NCBI GenBank assembly: GCA_023954475.1
Contig: JAMLHW010000015.1
Location: 1 to 64,000, forward strand
Length of the DNA stretch: 64,000 nucleotides
Source: Anaerolineae bacterium
Lineage (GTDB): Bacteria; Chloroflexota; Anaerolineae; Promineifilales; Promineifilaceae
Direction: 5' to 3'
Numbering within the stretch: position 1 is the stretch's first letter; every line of letters begins with the position of its first letter. The notes under the pieces were generated by a model that saw only the letters and a program-made list of their open reading frames with translations, was not told where the DNA came from and searched no databases. Shown here piece by piece: positions 28,280 through 37,938 of this stretch. A program made the position numbers and the translations under genes.

Positions 28280-29690
28280 TCTTCTCCCGCTGATATCCAG
28301 CCTGTTTTTGGCAAGCGAAGTCAGTGAGCCGTTGTGGACGGCGTTGTGGCTGCCGTTGATCGTTATCATTGTTCTCGTGCTGATCAATGGGTTTTTTGTT
28401 TCGGCCGAATTTGCCATTCTCGGTGCCAGGGCAAGTCGCATGGAGCGGCTTGCTGCCGACGGCGACACCAACGCAGGCCATGTTCAAGGTATATTGGAAA
28501 GCTCGGAAAAGCAAAATAGTTATCTTGCCACAGCACAGCTTGGTATCACAGTTGTGACGTTAGCCCTGGCGATGTATGGTGAGCCACGCATTTCTCATTT
28601 TCTTGAACCGTACCTTGCGCAGGTCTTCAATGTCGAATTGTCAGATGAGCTTGTGCATACGTTGGGTTATTTGATTTCACTCGGTGTCTTGACGTATCTC
28701 CACGTCGTGATTGGTGAAATGGTGCCGAAGTCAATGGCATTGACGAATGCCAATGAATTGGTACTGCGCCTCGATCCGGGCATGCGCATTTTGCAGAAGG
28801 TATTCGACTGGCCGATACGGTTTCTCAACAGCATAGGCACGTTACTGCTGCGTATTTTCCGCATTCCGCCTGCCGGGGGTCACTCCCGCCTCTATTCGGC
28901 CGAAGAAATTGAGCAGCTCGTCAGCGAAAGCACTGAAGGTGGGCTGATTGCTGAAGAAGCTGAAGCGATGATCCGGCGCATTTTTGACTTTAGCGAGCGC
29001 ACGGTTGGCCAGTTGATGACGCCTCGGCGCAAGATTCAAGCCGTACCGACGGATATCGCTTACGACGAGCTGGTTAACCTGGTCGTTGAGAGCCGGCACA
29101 GTCGGTTGCCGGTGTACGAGCACGATCTCGATCATGTTGTCGGTACGCTCTATCTCAAGGATTTGATGCGGCAGCATGTGGAATCAGGCGAGCCGGTTCC
29201 AGTTACGATTTTGATGCGCCCGGAAGTGCCGATTGTCCCCGAAGATTTTTCGGCCGAAGAGATGTTGTTGCGTTTCAAAAGCGATCGCCTGCATCTGGCG
29301 ATGGTACTCGATGAGTTTGGCGGCATGGCCGGATTGGTAACGCTGGAAGATTTGGTGGAAGAAGTTGTCGGTGAGGTGCGCGACGAGTTCGATGTTGAAA
29401 ATGAGCCCTATGTCGTGATCAAGCCGGGTGTGGCGGAAATGTCCGGAGATTACTTGCTGGCCGAATTGCTGGAAAATGTGTATTTAGGGAAAGAAGAGTC
29501 ATTGCCCGAAGTCGATACGATTGGTGGTTTGATCGTGACTTTGTTGGGAAGGCCACCGCAAGTCGGCGACGTAGTACCCATGGGCAAAGAAATCGTTTTT
29601 ACCGTCATTGCAGTTGATGGTCGCGCCGTGAGTCGGGCTAAGGTAGAATATCCAGCGTTGGATTCGGCCGAAAATGACGCCGAATCATAA
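28272..29690 (+). CDS. CNNM/CorC (TlyC-like) membrane protein with CBS domains, copy 2
   Basis: 472 residues. It has the same DUF21-CBS-CBS-CorC_HlyC architecture as the gene before it: FVSAEFAILGARASRMERLA, YLHVVIGEMVPKSMALTNA, MTPRRKIQAVPTDIAYDEL, HSRLPVYEHDLDHVVGTLYLKD, VLDEFGGMAGLVTLEDLVEEVVGE and VDTIGGLIVTLLGRPP. The two are similar along their length but clearly diverged, so the duplication is old. ATG 28272 has GGAGG seven bases upstream, inside the preceding gene; a GTG at 28254 is less likely. Tandem pairs of such genes are common in many phyla. Confidence 0.88.
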   Translation: MSNLLPLISSLFLASEVSEPLWTALWLPLIVIIVLVLINGFFVSAEFAILGARASRMERLAADGDTNAGHVQGILESSEKQNSYLATAQLGITVVTLALAMYGEPRISHFLEPYLAQVFNVELSDELVHTLGYLISLGVLTYLHVVIGEMVPKSMALTNANELVLRLDPGMRILQKVFDWPIRFLNSIGTLLLRIFRIPPAGGHSRLYSAEEIEQLVSESTEGGLIAEEAEAMIRRIFDFSERTVGQLMTPRRKIQAVPTDIAYDELVNLVVESRHSRLPVYEHDLDHVVGTLYLKDLMRQHVESGEPVPVTILMRPEVPIVPEDFSAEEMLLRFKSDRLHLAMVLDEFGGMAGLVTLEDLVEEVVGEVRDEFDVENEPYVVIKPGVAEMSGDYLLAELLENVYLGKEESLPEVDTIGGLIVTLLGRPPQVGDVVPMGKEIVFTVIAVDGRAVSRAKVEYPALDSAENDAES

Positions 29691-29724
29691 CAAAGCAGGA
29701 ACACAGGAACAGAGGAGTTAAAGT

Positions 29725-30129
29725 ATGGATTTCTTGATTGGTTTGCACAGTGGCATTCGTTGGCTGGTTGTCGTTGTCTGGGTTGTCCTGGTATTGCGTT
29801 ACTTGCTTGCTTGGGCACTTAACCCCAGATATCGGCCGTTCGATCGCTATCTCTACACCGTATTCAGCGGTTTGCTTGATTTCAATGTAGCGATTGGCTT
29901 GCTCTTGCTCATTCTCAATATCCTCGAAGGTACATCCGACGTCATTTACTGGTTTCATATGGGTGTGATGCTGTTTGCGGCCGTCACAGCTCATTTAGCC
30001 AGCAGGCATATCAAGACATTGCTTGACAACGAGCCGAAAGAGAAATTCTTCATTGGTTGGGCTTCCGCCTTGTTTATTGGGGTACTCGTCGCTGTTGGCG
30101 TTGCTCTGGTAGGCGGCTGGGTAAGTTGA
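29725..30129 (+). CDS. small four-helix membrane protein of unknown function
   Basis: 134 residues with four membrane segments. Three carry His near the membrane surface (LHSGIRW, YWFHMGVML, TAHLASRH), a pattern that can ligate haem and is seen in small cytochrome b-like proteins of Bacteroidota. No other motif is present. GAGGAG before the ATG is strong. It follows the CorC pair by 34 bases and may be in the same operon. The haem idea is a guess from the His positions. Confidence 0.7.
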   Translation: MDFLIGLHSGIRWLVVVVWVVLVLRYLLAWALNPRYRPFDRYLYTVFSGLLDFNVAIGLLLLILNILEGTSDVIYWFHMGVMLFAAVTAHLASRHIKTLLDNEPKEKFFIGWASALFIGVLVAVGVALVGGWVS

Positions 30130-30250
30130 TCGTTTGCTACGAGTGTTTAGCACTCCAACTTTCTAACCAGGTAACTCTTGCAGAATCAAATGGACGTTCG
30201 TTCCAGGTGATTCAATAAGCTGTCTTGTAATGATCTGAACTGAGAAGTCG

Positions 30251-30277
30251 AGCCAGAGAGACTTGTGAACTCTGGCT
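30251..30277 (-). terminator. hairpin just after the GT-C gene stop
   Basis: AGCCAGAG (30251-30258) pairs perfectly with CTCTGGCT (30270-30277), abutting the TAA of the leftward gene. It sits in a 148-base gap facing the small membrane protein gene, so it may serve both directions. Confidence 0.55.
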
Positions 30278-31657
30278 TTACGGGCCCGGCATACCCCAAG
30301 CTACCGGTCCAACATGTGCGGCCATCACCTCGCGCAGTACCTGCCATCTATTGGGTTGCGACCAAAAATGGCGCAGCATAATCTCCGGTGATTCGATGAA
30401 TACGCCAAGTTGATTGGTCCATGTGAAGTCGATAAATGCTGTGAAGTAAACGGCAGTATAGACCAAAATAAGCGCAAACGCGCCGCGCGTGACAAGTTTC
30501 CAGTTATTCCGCCACCATGTTCTGACAGGCGTGTAGCTAAATAATGCTGCTGCCGTCAAAAGAAAAAATGGGTAAAGTTCTGACATACGGCGCATTCCGT
30601 AGGTTTCGCCACCCCACCAATCAAGCGTGCTGCCGTTGACAACGGCTTCAAGCAGAATCGCAGTTGTCGCGTAAATTGCCCAGGCACGGCTACGCTGCCA
30701 AAGGAACCATACTCCCACTACACTGAACAGCACGATGGGGCTGTGGCGCACAGTTTCGCGCAGCACCAGCCAACTGTTGACCGGTCGGCCGAAAAACGAT
30801 CCGCCCGTTGCCGCATCAAACGGCACAACGAACGGACTACCATATAATTCATTCCAAACAATTGGCAACGGCAGCATGACAATGGTCGTTGTCACAGCCG
30901 CGATAGCAATGCCACGCCATTGTTTGCGCCACGACAGCAAGCCAAAGCCCAGGATGACAATGATCAGCAACTGCCAGCGTGTCACGATCATCAGTCCGCC
31001 GGCTATGCCGAGGAGAATCCACTGCCAGCCATGCGTTTGCCTGCCATCGTTGCTGTGCTGCAGCGTGCCTTCACACCAGAGAAGCAGGGCGATAAAGGCG
31101 GTTGCAGCGAACGCACCAGGATTATGCGAGTTGAGTGGCGAGATAGACGCGTAATAAATGAGGGGTGTGCCCATATAGACACCCCAGGCGAGGAGTACGG
31201 CAGAATATCGGCCGACGAACTGTCGCGCCACCCACCAGCCGATGAGTATTGTGCCTACGGCAAGTACATTGGCTCCGATCATCATCCACAAGCTGTATGC
31301 CTGTGATACGCCCTGCATAGCGTAAAAATAGTCAGGGTTCGCATTCCAGATACCGTTTTGGGCAAACGCATGCCCGGCAGCATAAAATGGGCCTTGAAAA
31401 ATGGCAACACCAAACGGAAAAATGTTGACCGGCTTTTCCGTTTCAGCATTCCAGGCTATTTGATAGCTATTGACAGGCGCGAGTTTTTCCAGTTGATTGC
31501 TGAAATCGATGTCCTGATCGAGCACCAGCGTGTCGATCCACGCCAGATAGGCGACGCCGTCACCACGTATCAATGGTCGATCAAACCAGATCAGCGTTAT
31601 TACAGTTACTACAACGAGCAAGCCAATTGCTGCTAAGTCACGCGCACGTTCACTCAT
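30278..31657 (-). CDS. GT-C-like polytopic membrane protein
   Basis: 459 residues with about 11 membrane segments. The first external loop holds RGDGVAYLAWIDTLVLDQDID, an acidic arrangement like the metal/lipid-phosphosugar site of GT-C transferases. Later segments include LIYYASISPLNSHNPGAFAA and DWWGGETYGMRRMSELYPFF, patterns I associate with uncharacterised GT-C proteins of Chloroflexota and actinobacteria. It lacks the C-terminal beta domain found in four other such proteins here. Upstream is a 95-base gap with a terminator hairpin, so it probably has its own promoter. Donor and acceptor unknown. Confidence 0.7.
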   Translation of the reverse strand: MSERARDLAAIGLLVVVTVITLIWFDRPLIRGDGVAYLAWIDTLVLDQDIDFSNQLEKLAPVNSYQIAWNAETEKPVNIFPFGVAIFQGPFYAAGHAFAQNGIWNANPDYFYAMQGVSQAYSLWMMIGANVLAVGTILIGWWVARQFVGRYSAVLLAWGVYMGTPLIYYASISPLNSHNPGAFAATAFIALLLWCEGTLQHSNDGRQTHGWQWILLGIAGGLMIVTRWQLLIIVILGFGLLSWRKQWRGIAIAAVTTTIVMLPLPIVWNELYGSPFVVPFDAATGGSFFGRPVNSWLVLRETVRHSPIVLFSVVGVWFLWQRSRAWAIYATTAILLEAVVNGSTLDWWGGETYGMRRMSELYPFFLLTAAALFSYTPVRTWWRNNWKLVTRGAFALILVYTAVYFTAFIDFTWTNQLGVFIESPEIMLRHFWSQPNRWQVLREVMAAHVGPVAWGMPGP

Positions 31658-31673
31658 ACCGCGTCAAGCAAAT

Positions 31674-31698
31674 GTGGCAGGGTACTGTACCCTGCCAC
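31674..31698 (-). terminator. terminator of the secreted DUF11/FN3 protein gene
   Basis: GTGGCAGGGTA (31674-31684) and TACCCTGCCAC (31688-31698) form a perfect 11-bp stem with a three-base loop, about 55 bases after the stop codon on the minus strand. The following bases are ATTTGCTT, a weak T-tract. Confidence 0.65.
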
Positions 31699-31752
31699 AA
31701 CAATTTTCCAGACGACAACCATGCCTTTCGGCCGATTACAGCGGATTGCGAC

Positions 31753-33498
31753 TTAATTATCTAGTGGTGTCACCTGCATATAGTCTATGCGCCATGCCGA
31801 GTTATTGTACTCGTCCGTCGATACAAACAAGCCGAAGTACGGTTCGTCATTCCACGAACCGACCGGCGTTTGGGTGACATACACGCCATTCACATAAGAC
31901 GTGATGCCCGAATCGCGGACTTCATATCGGTAGACATTCCAACCATCGGCAGCCAGCGAGGTGAGCTGCTTTTCGTCGACGACGGCGTTGCCATAATTCT
32001 CGCTCAACCGCTTCATCGGGCTTTGCGTGCAGCCGGGATCACCAAAGCACCACACCAACTGTCCGACATTCTCAACAACGAGTTTCATGTGGACGTAGTC
32101 AAATATGCTCTGGTTGATGATGTTCATATTGTAGAATTGATTGAAACAATTGGTGTGCTGATACAATCCCACTTCGGAGCTGTAATCGGGACAGGCTTCA
32201 CCGTTCCAGTCAGCAGCAAAAACAGCGCCATGCGACAAAAGATTACCCAGATTGGCTGCCTGACTCCTGTATTCTACAGCATACGGGAGTGAAGGTGCCT
32301 GCTTGAGGGGACTAAAAATGCCCCAATCCCATTTGTCCTGTGTCTGGATGATGAGCCAGTCGTTATTCTCATAGAACATGCTGACTTCTTCGAGATTTGT
32401 CGTGCGTCGCATGCCCCAATCCCGGGGAATCGTGAAATTGTCGCGGTAGCCGGTGACGACTGAGTGGACATTTGACCAGCCGCTACTTAGCGAACCGGAA
32501 TTGGTGCGGACGCGATAGTAGTACACATTGTCTGCCGTCAATGGGTGTGACACATTGAGAGATGTTGCCGTAACGGTCGTCTCAGTGGGGTTGCCAAAGA
32601 ACATGTCCTGCGACTCTTGTACCGTGAAGGTTACGCCATCGCCACCACTGTACTGCCATGAAACGAGCCATTGATTGTTCGAGTTGGGTCGGCCGATCGG
32701 ATTCAATGTCGGTGCAGACAATGGTTTGTAGACGGCAGGCAAAAAGACAACGCTGTCCGTTGTTTCTGGCTCGACTACCACGGTAAATGTGGCATCGACC
32801 ATGACCATGCTGCTGGTGTCAGAGATCGTCGCCACATTCGTTATCATGGTTCCGTCAGTCAGCATCTCGTCCACCAATACATCAAAAGTCAGTGTCGCTG
32901 AGCCGAATGAGCCAATGTGTTGTGCTTCAAATGTGAGTACATTGTCGGTGAAGCCATAAACTGAGCCGCTCACAAGGCCAGTTGTTGCGAGTGACAATGT
33001 GCCTGAAATGTAGTCGATGCCGGTTGGTAACGGGTCTGTAAGGAAAACATCAGACGCAGTATTGACACCGGTATTGGAAATGATAAGCGTGTAACCGACT
33101 GTATCACCTGGTGCTGCTTCGCTGATTTCGGCCGATTTGCTCGATTGCGACAGATCGGCAGCCTGGATTTCATCTGGTGTCAGGTCGTCACTGTCCTCAC
33201 CTGCGTCTGCTTCCGGTGTAACTGAGGGCTCTGCTGTCGCCGTCGGCTCTGTGGTGGCTTCCGGTTCCGCTGTTTGGTCGGGGGCAGACGACGTGTCCGG
33301 GGCAGTCGGCTCTTCAGTAGGTGTCGTGTCACCCTGCGTCGGCAATGTGATGGGTAGCGATTCCGGTGTTGGCTCACTGCCGTTGTCTTCCTGCGCTGAC
33401 AATCCGCCGACACCTCCCAACAGAAGGGCGAACGCCATCGCAATGCTTAAAATGATTATCCATGTTCGGCCCGGATGGCCGACATTACTTGTACTCAT
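31753..33498 (-). CDS. secreted multidomain protein: PT/E-rich linker, DUF11-like domain, FLP motif, FN3-like and lectin-like domains
   Basis: 581 residues. Signal peptide (TWIIILSIAMAFALLLGG, cleavage near LSAQ). Residues about 37-105 are a low-complexity Thr/Pro/Glu linker. A DUF11-type beta domain (about 125-245) follows: APGDTVGYTLIISNTGVNTASDVFLTDPLPTGIDY. Then VVFLPAVYK, a fibronectin-like domain (TLNPIGRPNSNNQWLVSW ... NVYYYRVRTNSG) and a C-terminal beta domain with six Cys in three likely pairs and two Tyr/Trp-rich segments. The construction suggests a large adhesive or surface protein. AGGAGG lies nine bases before the ATG, and a TATAAT box (complement of 33560-33565) about 62 bases upstream. 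No enzyme motif recognised. Confidence 0.78.
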   Translation of the reverse strand: MSTSNVGHPGRTWIIILSIAMAFALLLGGVGGLSAQEDNGSEPTPESLPITLPTQGDTTPTEEPTAPDTSSAPDQTAEPEATTEPTATAEPSVTPEADAGEDSDDLTPDEIQAADLSQSSKSAEISEAAPGDTVGYTLIISNTGVNTASDVFLTDPLPTGIDYISGTLSLATTGLVSGSVYGFTDNVLTFEAQHIGSFGSATLTFDVLVDEMLTDGTMITNVATISDTSSMVMVDATFTVVVEPETTDSVVFLPAVYKPLSAPTLNPIGRPNSNNQWLVSWQYSGGDGVTFTVQESQDMFFGNPTETTVTATSLNVSHPLTADNVYYYRVRTNSGSLSSGWSNVHSVVTGYRDNFTIPRDWGMRRTTNLEEVSMFYENNDWLIIQTQDKWDWGIFSPLKQAPSLPYAVEYRSQAANLGNLLSHGAVFAADWNGEACPDYSSEVGLYQHTNCFNQFYNMNIINQSIFDYVHMKLVVENVGQLVWCFGDPGCTQSPMKRLSENYGNAVVDEKQLTSLAADGWNVYRYEVRDSGITSYVNGVYVTQTPVGSWNDEPYFGLFVSTDEYNNSAWRIDYMQVTPLDN

Positions 33499-33648
33499 AG
33501 TGTTCCTCCTGGAACATGCGATTCAAATCGTATGATTAGCTAGTCGTGAATTCGACAAAATTATACCGATTGTCCGGAATTCTAGATGGCGATTAGGCCA
33601 CTGTTTCCTGACGTTCTCATAGTTTCCTTTGTCCCCAGTCTAGCTAAT

Positions 33649-35565
33649 TCAGTTTGTGCCGGGTGGCAGAGGCAAAATGACGGTGTCGCTTGACGGTAAG
33701 CCGATTGTCAGACGCTGCCCATTCGTGGCCGTATAGACACCGATGTGAAGTGCTGCCGCATCGCTCGCCGTGATTATCTCCGGCAGGGAATGCCGTTGTA
33801 CGATGAGATCACCCGCTTGTAATGTGTCTGGGATAGCATCGAGTCCATCATACTGGCTCAGGATGTCGTTTTCGGCCGAAACCAGATGCACGAACAGCTT
33901 CAAATCGTCCGGCAACGCCTTTTCGGCACGCCACAGTGACAAGAGCGTCAGTGCCGCCCTATCGTCCGTCGGGACAATGTGATAACCGAGAAGCGTGATA
34001 GCGCCGCCATAGGTGTGCACTTCGGCCGAAAAATCAGTCGGCACGCTCTCCGGTAACGCGTAGACGGCAAAACCGGGCTTATCCAGGCTGCGGTACAGCG
34101 GCTCATGCAGTTCAAGCAGAGCTGCAAGCGTTGGATCGACCGGTGCAGCTTCCGGTACCAACCAGACTGCATTGCCATCCGGCAGAACCATTGCTTGACC
34201 GGCTTGCGTCCAACGTGCATCAGGATCGCTCCCCAGATTGCGTCGCACACTGTCGTCGTCAATCGGGTAGAAAAAACCGGTGTTGATCACCGGCGTTGCG
34301 TCAGGGTGCGCCGCCAGATAGGTTGCCATCTCCGCATACATTGTCTGATATTTCTCGCGCGCCTCAAATGTCTGCGGCCAGCGCACAAACCCGTTGCGAA
34401 CAGTCAGGGCGAGATTGAGAGACACAAGCACAATGGCGATAATCACAAAACCGACTGTAAAAAATCTACGTTTTTCATGGATCGCTGCCCGTTTTCGGCC
34501 GAAATGCCACGCCCAATTCACCGCCAGTCCGGGCAAGAGGTAGACGATCGGCAACGCCGCGATCATGCGAATGGTGCTAGGTGCGTCCGGCGTAATCATG
34601 CTTGGCAGGAGGCCGCACAACAGCCAGGCGAGGATGAAGGCGTACTTGTATCGGCCGATACGCACAATCGCCACGACCAGACCGCCATAAAACAGCAGCG
34701 CTGTCAGCGGATCAAACAGCGACCACCTCGGCAGCGAATAGGTCCAGCGCGGATCGCCCGTAAAGCTGAACACGCCCAGCGTCGCCGACGTCGTTTGCCA
34801 CAGCGGATGCCAATCACCGCTGATGAATGCTGCTATCGGTCCGCTGAGCTGGTTGCCGCGCTCGAGTAGTGTCGGATCGGCGCGCAGGGTGAGAAAGAGC
34901 GGCAAATAAACGAGCAGGGCGATGAGGAGGATGGTAATTTCGGGTTTTGGATTGCGGATTTCGGATGGGCTGCGCCGCTTGACGAGCATGTAGAGGATCA
35001 TCAGCAGCGGTAGTGCGAGCATGGTCACAGCGGGTGTGTAGGTGTAGAGCGAGAGGCCGAGTAAGAGGCCGGCGAGCCACGGGCGCTTAGGCCAGTTCCA
35101 CGCCATAAGTAGTAGCATGACGGGGAGGAAAATCGGCCGAATGCCCACACGACTGAACACAATCGGCCACCAACTGAGCGCCAGGCTGATGCCGGCGGTC
35201 AAGGCGGCAATGCTGCCAAATTCGCGTCGCGCCCACGCCAAAGTCAGAGCGATGGCGATTAAGCCCAGAAAGACAGCAGGTAGCCGTATTGACAAGACAT
35301 TGTCGCCGAGCAATAGTTGCAACGGCACGTCGAGGTAGTGAAACAACGGTTCATGGCCGAATCCTTCACGGAAAAACAGTTCTAGCCGTCCGCCGCGAAT
35401 GAATTCAACAATGTCGGCATTGAGCACTTCATCCTGTGACAATCCCGGCGGAACTTCGTGTAGCAACACAAGGCGCAACAATGCTGCACCCAGCAGCACG
35501 GCTACCGATGCCCACAAAGAGCGCAGATCGACACGGGTTTCGGTCGAATTGTCAGCAGTTGGCAT
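33649..35565 (-). CDS. GT-C-like (ArnT/PMT-type) membrane glycosyltransferase with C-terminal extracellular domain
   Basis: 638 residues. About 10-11 membrane segments are followed by a soluble part from about residue 430. The first external loop has PGLSQDEVLNADIVEFI and FGHEPLFHYLDVPLQ, the D-E and H-E-P-L arrangement of ArnT/PMT proteins that use polyprenyl-phosphate sugars. The C-terminal beta domain (about 525-638: GGAITLLGYHI ... LTLLSLWRAEKALPD ... LKLFVHLVSAEND) is shared with three other proteins here. A dispersed repeat inserted in frame gives SEIRNPKPEI in a loop near residue 200. The start overlaps the upstream gene stop by one base (TGATG), so the two GT-C genes are coupled. Substrate unknown. 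Confidence 0.78.
   Translation of the reverse strand: MPTADNSTETRVDLRSLWASVAVLLGAALLRLVLLHEVPPGLSQDEVLNADIVEFIRGGRLELFFREGFGHEPLFHYLDVPLQLLLGDNVLSIRLPAVFLGLIAIALTLAWARREFGSIAALTAGISLALSWWPIVFSRVGIRPIFLPVMLLLMAWNWPKRPWLAGLLLGLSLYTYTPAVTMLALPLLMILYMLVKRRSPSEIRNPKPEITILLIALLVYLPLFLTLRADPTLLERGNQLSGPIAAFISGDWHPLWQTTSATLGVFSFTGDPRWTYSLPRWSLFDPLTALLFYGGLVVAIVRIGRYKYAFILAWLLCGLLPSMITPDAPSTIRMIAALPIVYLLPGLAVNWAWHFGRKRAAIHEKRRFFTVGFVIIAIVLVSLNLALTVRNGFVRWPQTFEAREKYQTMYAEMATYLAAHPDATPVINTGFFYPIDDDSVRRNLGSDPDARWTQAGQAMVLPDGNAVWLVPEAAPVDPTLAALLELHEPLYRSLDKPGFAVYALPESVPTDFSAEVHTYGGAITLLGYHIVPTDDRAALTLLSLWRAEKALPDDLKLFVHLVSAENDILSQYDGLDAIPDTLQAGDLIVQRHSLPEIITASDAAALHIGVYTATNGQRLTIGLPSSDTVILPLPPGTN
34939..34968. 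repeat. short dispersed repeat inside the GT-C gene (second copy)
   Basis: The reverse complement begins TCCGAAATCC and ends AAAACCCGAAAT, differing at about four of 29 positions from 1466-1494 in the molybdopterin oxidoreductase gene. It is translated in frame as SEIRNPKPEI within a cytoplasmic-looking loop between membrane segments, so insertion was tolerated. Confidence 0.6.
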
Positions 35566-37280
35566 CAGGGAACCTCATAAATGGCAATCGAATTGCCGAT
35601 CCACTCATCAGGCTCGCGTGCCCGGAACCAGGCATAGACGGTTTTCTCTTCTGGCCGCAGTGGCATTTCCTGCAAATTGTGTACGCTGATAGCATATATG
35701 CCCGGCTCTGGATCGGTACGATTAAACGGCACAGCCCACCATAAATCGCGGTGTAGGGGGTCTCCTGGCAATGGCTCGTAGGTGATGCCAAGAGCCTGGG
35801 GATCGGCCGAACCGAAATACGATAGCTTGACCGACGCAACCTCGTTTTCGTCCATCCAGTGCTTCAACCGCAGCAAATCCTGTCCCCAATCGACATTGCT
35901 ATCGATCAGAATTTTGTAGCCATTACGCGATCCACCTGCAAGGAGATTAAATGTGCTAACAAAATGCGGGTAAATCCACATCGTTGTCAGGAGCAGCCAG
36001 CCGCACAGCCCAATGACAGCATAGCGTGCGGTTTGATGCTGCACCGACTGATGCGGCGTGATGACTAATGCCAGGCCACCAATCAAAACGTAAAGTAGTG
36101 GCAGCATGGGCAGTAGGTGGCGAAAGCCAATGTTTAGGCCACTCCACATGCTCAGTGTGAAATAGAGCAGTCCCGGAATGAGTAAAAATAATGCACGCCG
36201 TCGTGTTTTTCGTATAGCCATTAGGGTAAATACAGAAATTACAATCAAAACTAGAATGGCCAGTGGCATTTTAACTGCAAAAGCAACCGGAAAGTAGATG
36301 CGGAAACCGTCATCGGAGAACTGTCCAGCCAAAAAGCTCATCCGTCCACCTTCGGATGTCAAGAAAATGCGTTCAACACCAGCCCAAAAGGTGGGCATTG
36401 GGCCAGAACTCTGGCTCAAGCTGGAAAAAACTTCTGACTCAAAGGCAAATGGTCCCCACTGAAAAGCGAAAAGCGCCCACACAACCAGAATTGACATGGC
36501 TCCAGCGGTGATTAGTTGTGCTAATCGTCGCCAAGCGGCACGTCCTGACCACGCTTCCGGATAGAGTGGCAGCATCGCAACCACTGCCATGATTGGTGCA
36601 AACGTGAGAATCGACAGCTTCGCACTAAATGCCAATCCCAACCCCAAAGCGGCCGCGATCACCTTGCGCCACGCCCAACTATCGATTTGCCACATGCGCC
36701 AGAGCAAGTAGATTGCCAACAGTAAAAACGTTGTACCTCCGACATCAGTTGTGCTGTAGCGTCCATGGGCGAGAATGTTGGGATCGAAGAGCAAAAGAAA
36801 AAGTGCCAGTAATCCGGCTACGATTCCTACAGTATTTTTTGCGTCCGTTTCCATTGGCTTATCTGTGCCAAGTCCAGATCCCCACATTTCACGGGCAAAT
36901 CGATAGCCAATTATGCCAAGCGCAAGCGTTATGAAGACAATCGGTAATCGCGCGAGAAACACGATCTGCAGGACTCTATCAGCATTGTAATCCCATAGGA
37001 AGAGCCGAGCGAATTCATACCAGCCGTCCGGCAATGACCAACTGGGCTGATCGGTCGGCAGACGCAGGTCAGGCATTGTCAGCAACGGCAGGGCGCTCAG
37101 CGTGTTGACTAGAGGTGGGTGTTCCAGACTGAGACGTGGATCACCGGTGCGCAGCAGAGCAATGCCACGCGCAATATGGTTTTGCTCGTCCATGGTCGGG
37201 CTGTCATCTACCATGCTGCTGACAGCGAGCCAGAAGAAAAGCAAAATGAGCGGTATGGCGAGCCAGTTTAAACGCTGCAT
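35565..37280 (-). CDS. GT-C-like polytopic membrane protein
   Basis: 571 residues with about 12 membrane segments. The first external loop reads SPTMDEQNHIARGIALLRTGDPRLSLEHPPLVN: the D-E and later E-H-P-P-L are the GT-C signature residues of PMT/ArnT proteins. A second conserved stretch is FDPNILAHGRYSTTDVGGTTFLL. The C-terminal part (about 450-571: NGYKILIDSNVDWGQDLLRLKHWMDEN ... LSYFGSADPQALGITYEPL) is a soluble segment often found on these proteins and unrelated to the beta domain of its neighbours. It overlaps the next GT-C gene by one base, so both are co-expressed. Only one TCGGCCGA octamer is in this gene. Confidence 0.78.
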   Translation of the reverse strand: MQRLNWLAIPLILLFFWLAVSSMVDDSPTMDEQNHIARGIALLRTGDPRLSLEHPPLVNTLSALPLLTMPDLRLPTDQPSWSLPDGWYEFARLFLWDYNADRVLQIVFLARLPIVFITLALGIIGYRFAREMWGSGLGTDKPMETDAKNTVGIVAGLLALFLLLFDPNILAHGRYSTTDVGGTTFLLLAIYLLWRMWQIDSWAWRKVIAAALGLGLAFSAKLSILTFAPIMAVVAMLPLYPEAWSGRAAWRRLAQLITAGAMSILVVWALFAFQWGPFAFESEVFSSLSQSSGPMPTFWAGVERIFLTSEGGRMSFLAGQFSDDGFRIYFPVAFAVKMPLAILVLIVISVFTLMAIRKTRRRALFLLIPGLLYFTLSMWSGLNIGFRHLLPMLPLLYVLIGGLALVITPHQSVQHQTARYAVIGLCGWLLLTTMWIYPHFVSTFNLLAGGSRNGYKILIDSNVDWGQDLLRLKHWMDENEVASVKLSYFGSADPQALGITYEPLPGDPLHRDLWWAVPFNRTDPEPGIYAISVHNLQEMPLRPEEKTVYAWFRAREPDEWIGNSIAIYEVP

Positions 37281-37307
37281 ACTAGCCAGGGCAATAGCTG
37301 CGTGCAG

Positions 37308-37721
37308 CTACTTCGCTATCTCCCAAATATGGCCGCCGGGATCGACGAAGCTAGCAGTTCGCACACCCCATGGCCGATCCATTGGCCCATTCAGCAGCGA
37401 TACGCCGCGCGTAGTCAGTTTGGTGCACATCTCATCGACGTCATCTACTTCGATTGTAAAAACAAAGCGTGATCCGTCATCATGCTTGGCAACTGTTGCG
37501 GGCTCTATCAGTTCTCTGGCCTCAGTTGACCGCAACAGGTTAATGAGTGTGGTTCCGATCTTGAAAACGACTGAATTGTCATCCTCGAATACGACACGTA
37601 ACTCGAAAATCTCCCGGTAGAATTGCTTCGTTATTTCCAACTCATCGACAAATAATGTAATGGCTGCAATGTTTTTTGGCCAGGGTGTTCCTTCATTACC
37701 TTGTTCTGAGACCTGATTCAT
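37308..37721 (-). CDS. VOC (glyoxalase/bleomycin resistance) family protein
   Basis: 137 residues, one VOC module of two beta-alpha-beta-beta-beta units: AITLFVDELEITKQFYREIFELRVVFEDD and FVFTIEVDDVDEMCTKLTTRGV, ending ASFVDPGGHIWEI. The C-terminal H-I-W-E-I and the Glu are typical metal-site positions; the first-unit His is missing, so it may not be a metalloenzyme. ATG 37721 is chosen because AGGAGG lies seven bases upstream; the frame also extends to a TTG at 37724. It sits 27 bases upstream of the GT-C pair on the same strand, but probably has an unrelated job. Confidence 0.8.
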   Translation of the reverse strand: MNQVSEQGNEGTPWPKNIAAITLFVDELEITKQFYREIFELRVVFEDDNSVVFKIGTTLINLLRSTEARELIEPATVAKHDDGSRFVFTIEVDDVDEMCTKLTTRGVSLLNGPMDRPWGVRTASFVDPGGHIWEIAK

Positions 37722-37938
37722 CAATAACCTCCTGCGTCTGATACATTTAACTTTGGGTCATACGTGCCTAGGCAGCAAAGCTGGCGGAGGTCACTATGTC
37801 TCGGATTATACGGAAGGCAACGCACGCCAAGCAAACTGGTGCAAAATATGGTTGGGTGAGCGTGGGGTTGACGCTGTTTGGGCACAGGTGGGTGGGGCTG
37901 CGTTAGTTTGTTACAATCGCCGCATTATTGTGCGAGAA

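Noticed and set aside
37753-37938. 62-codon extension of the GT-C protein at 37939
   Set aside because: The sequence is unlike a membrane protein N-terminus and overlaps the likely promoter region.
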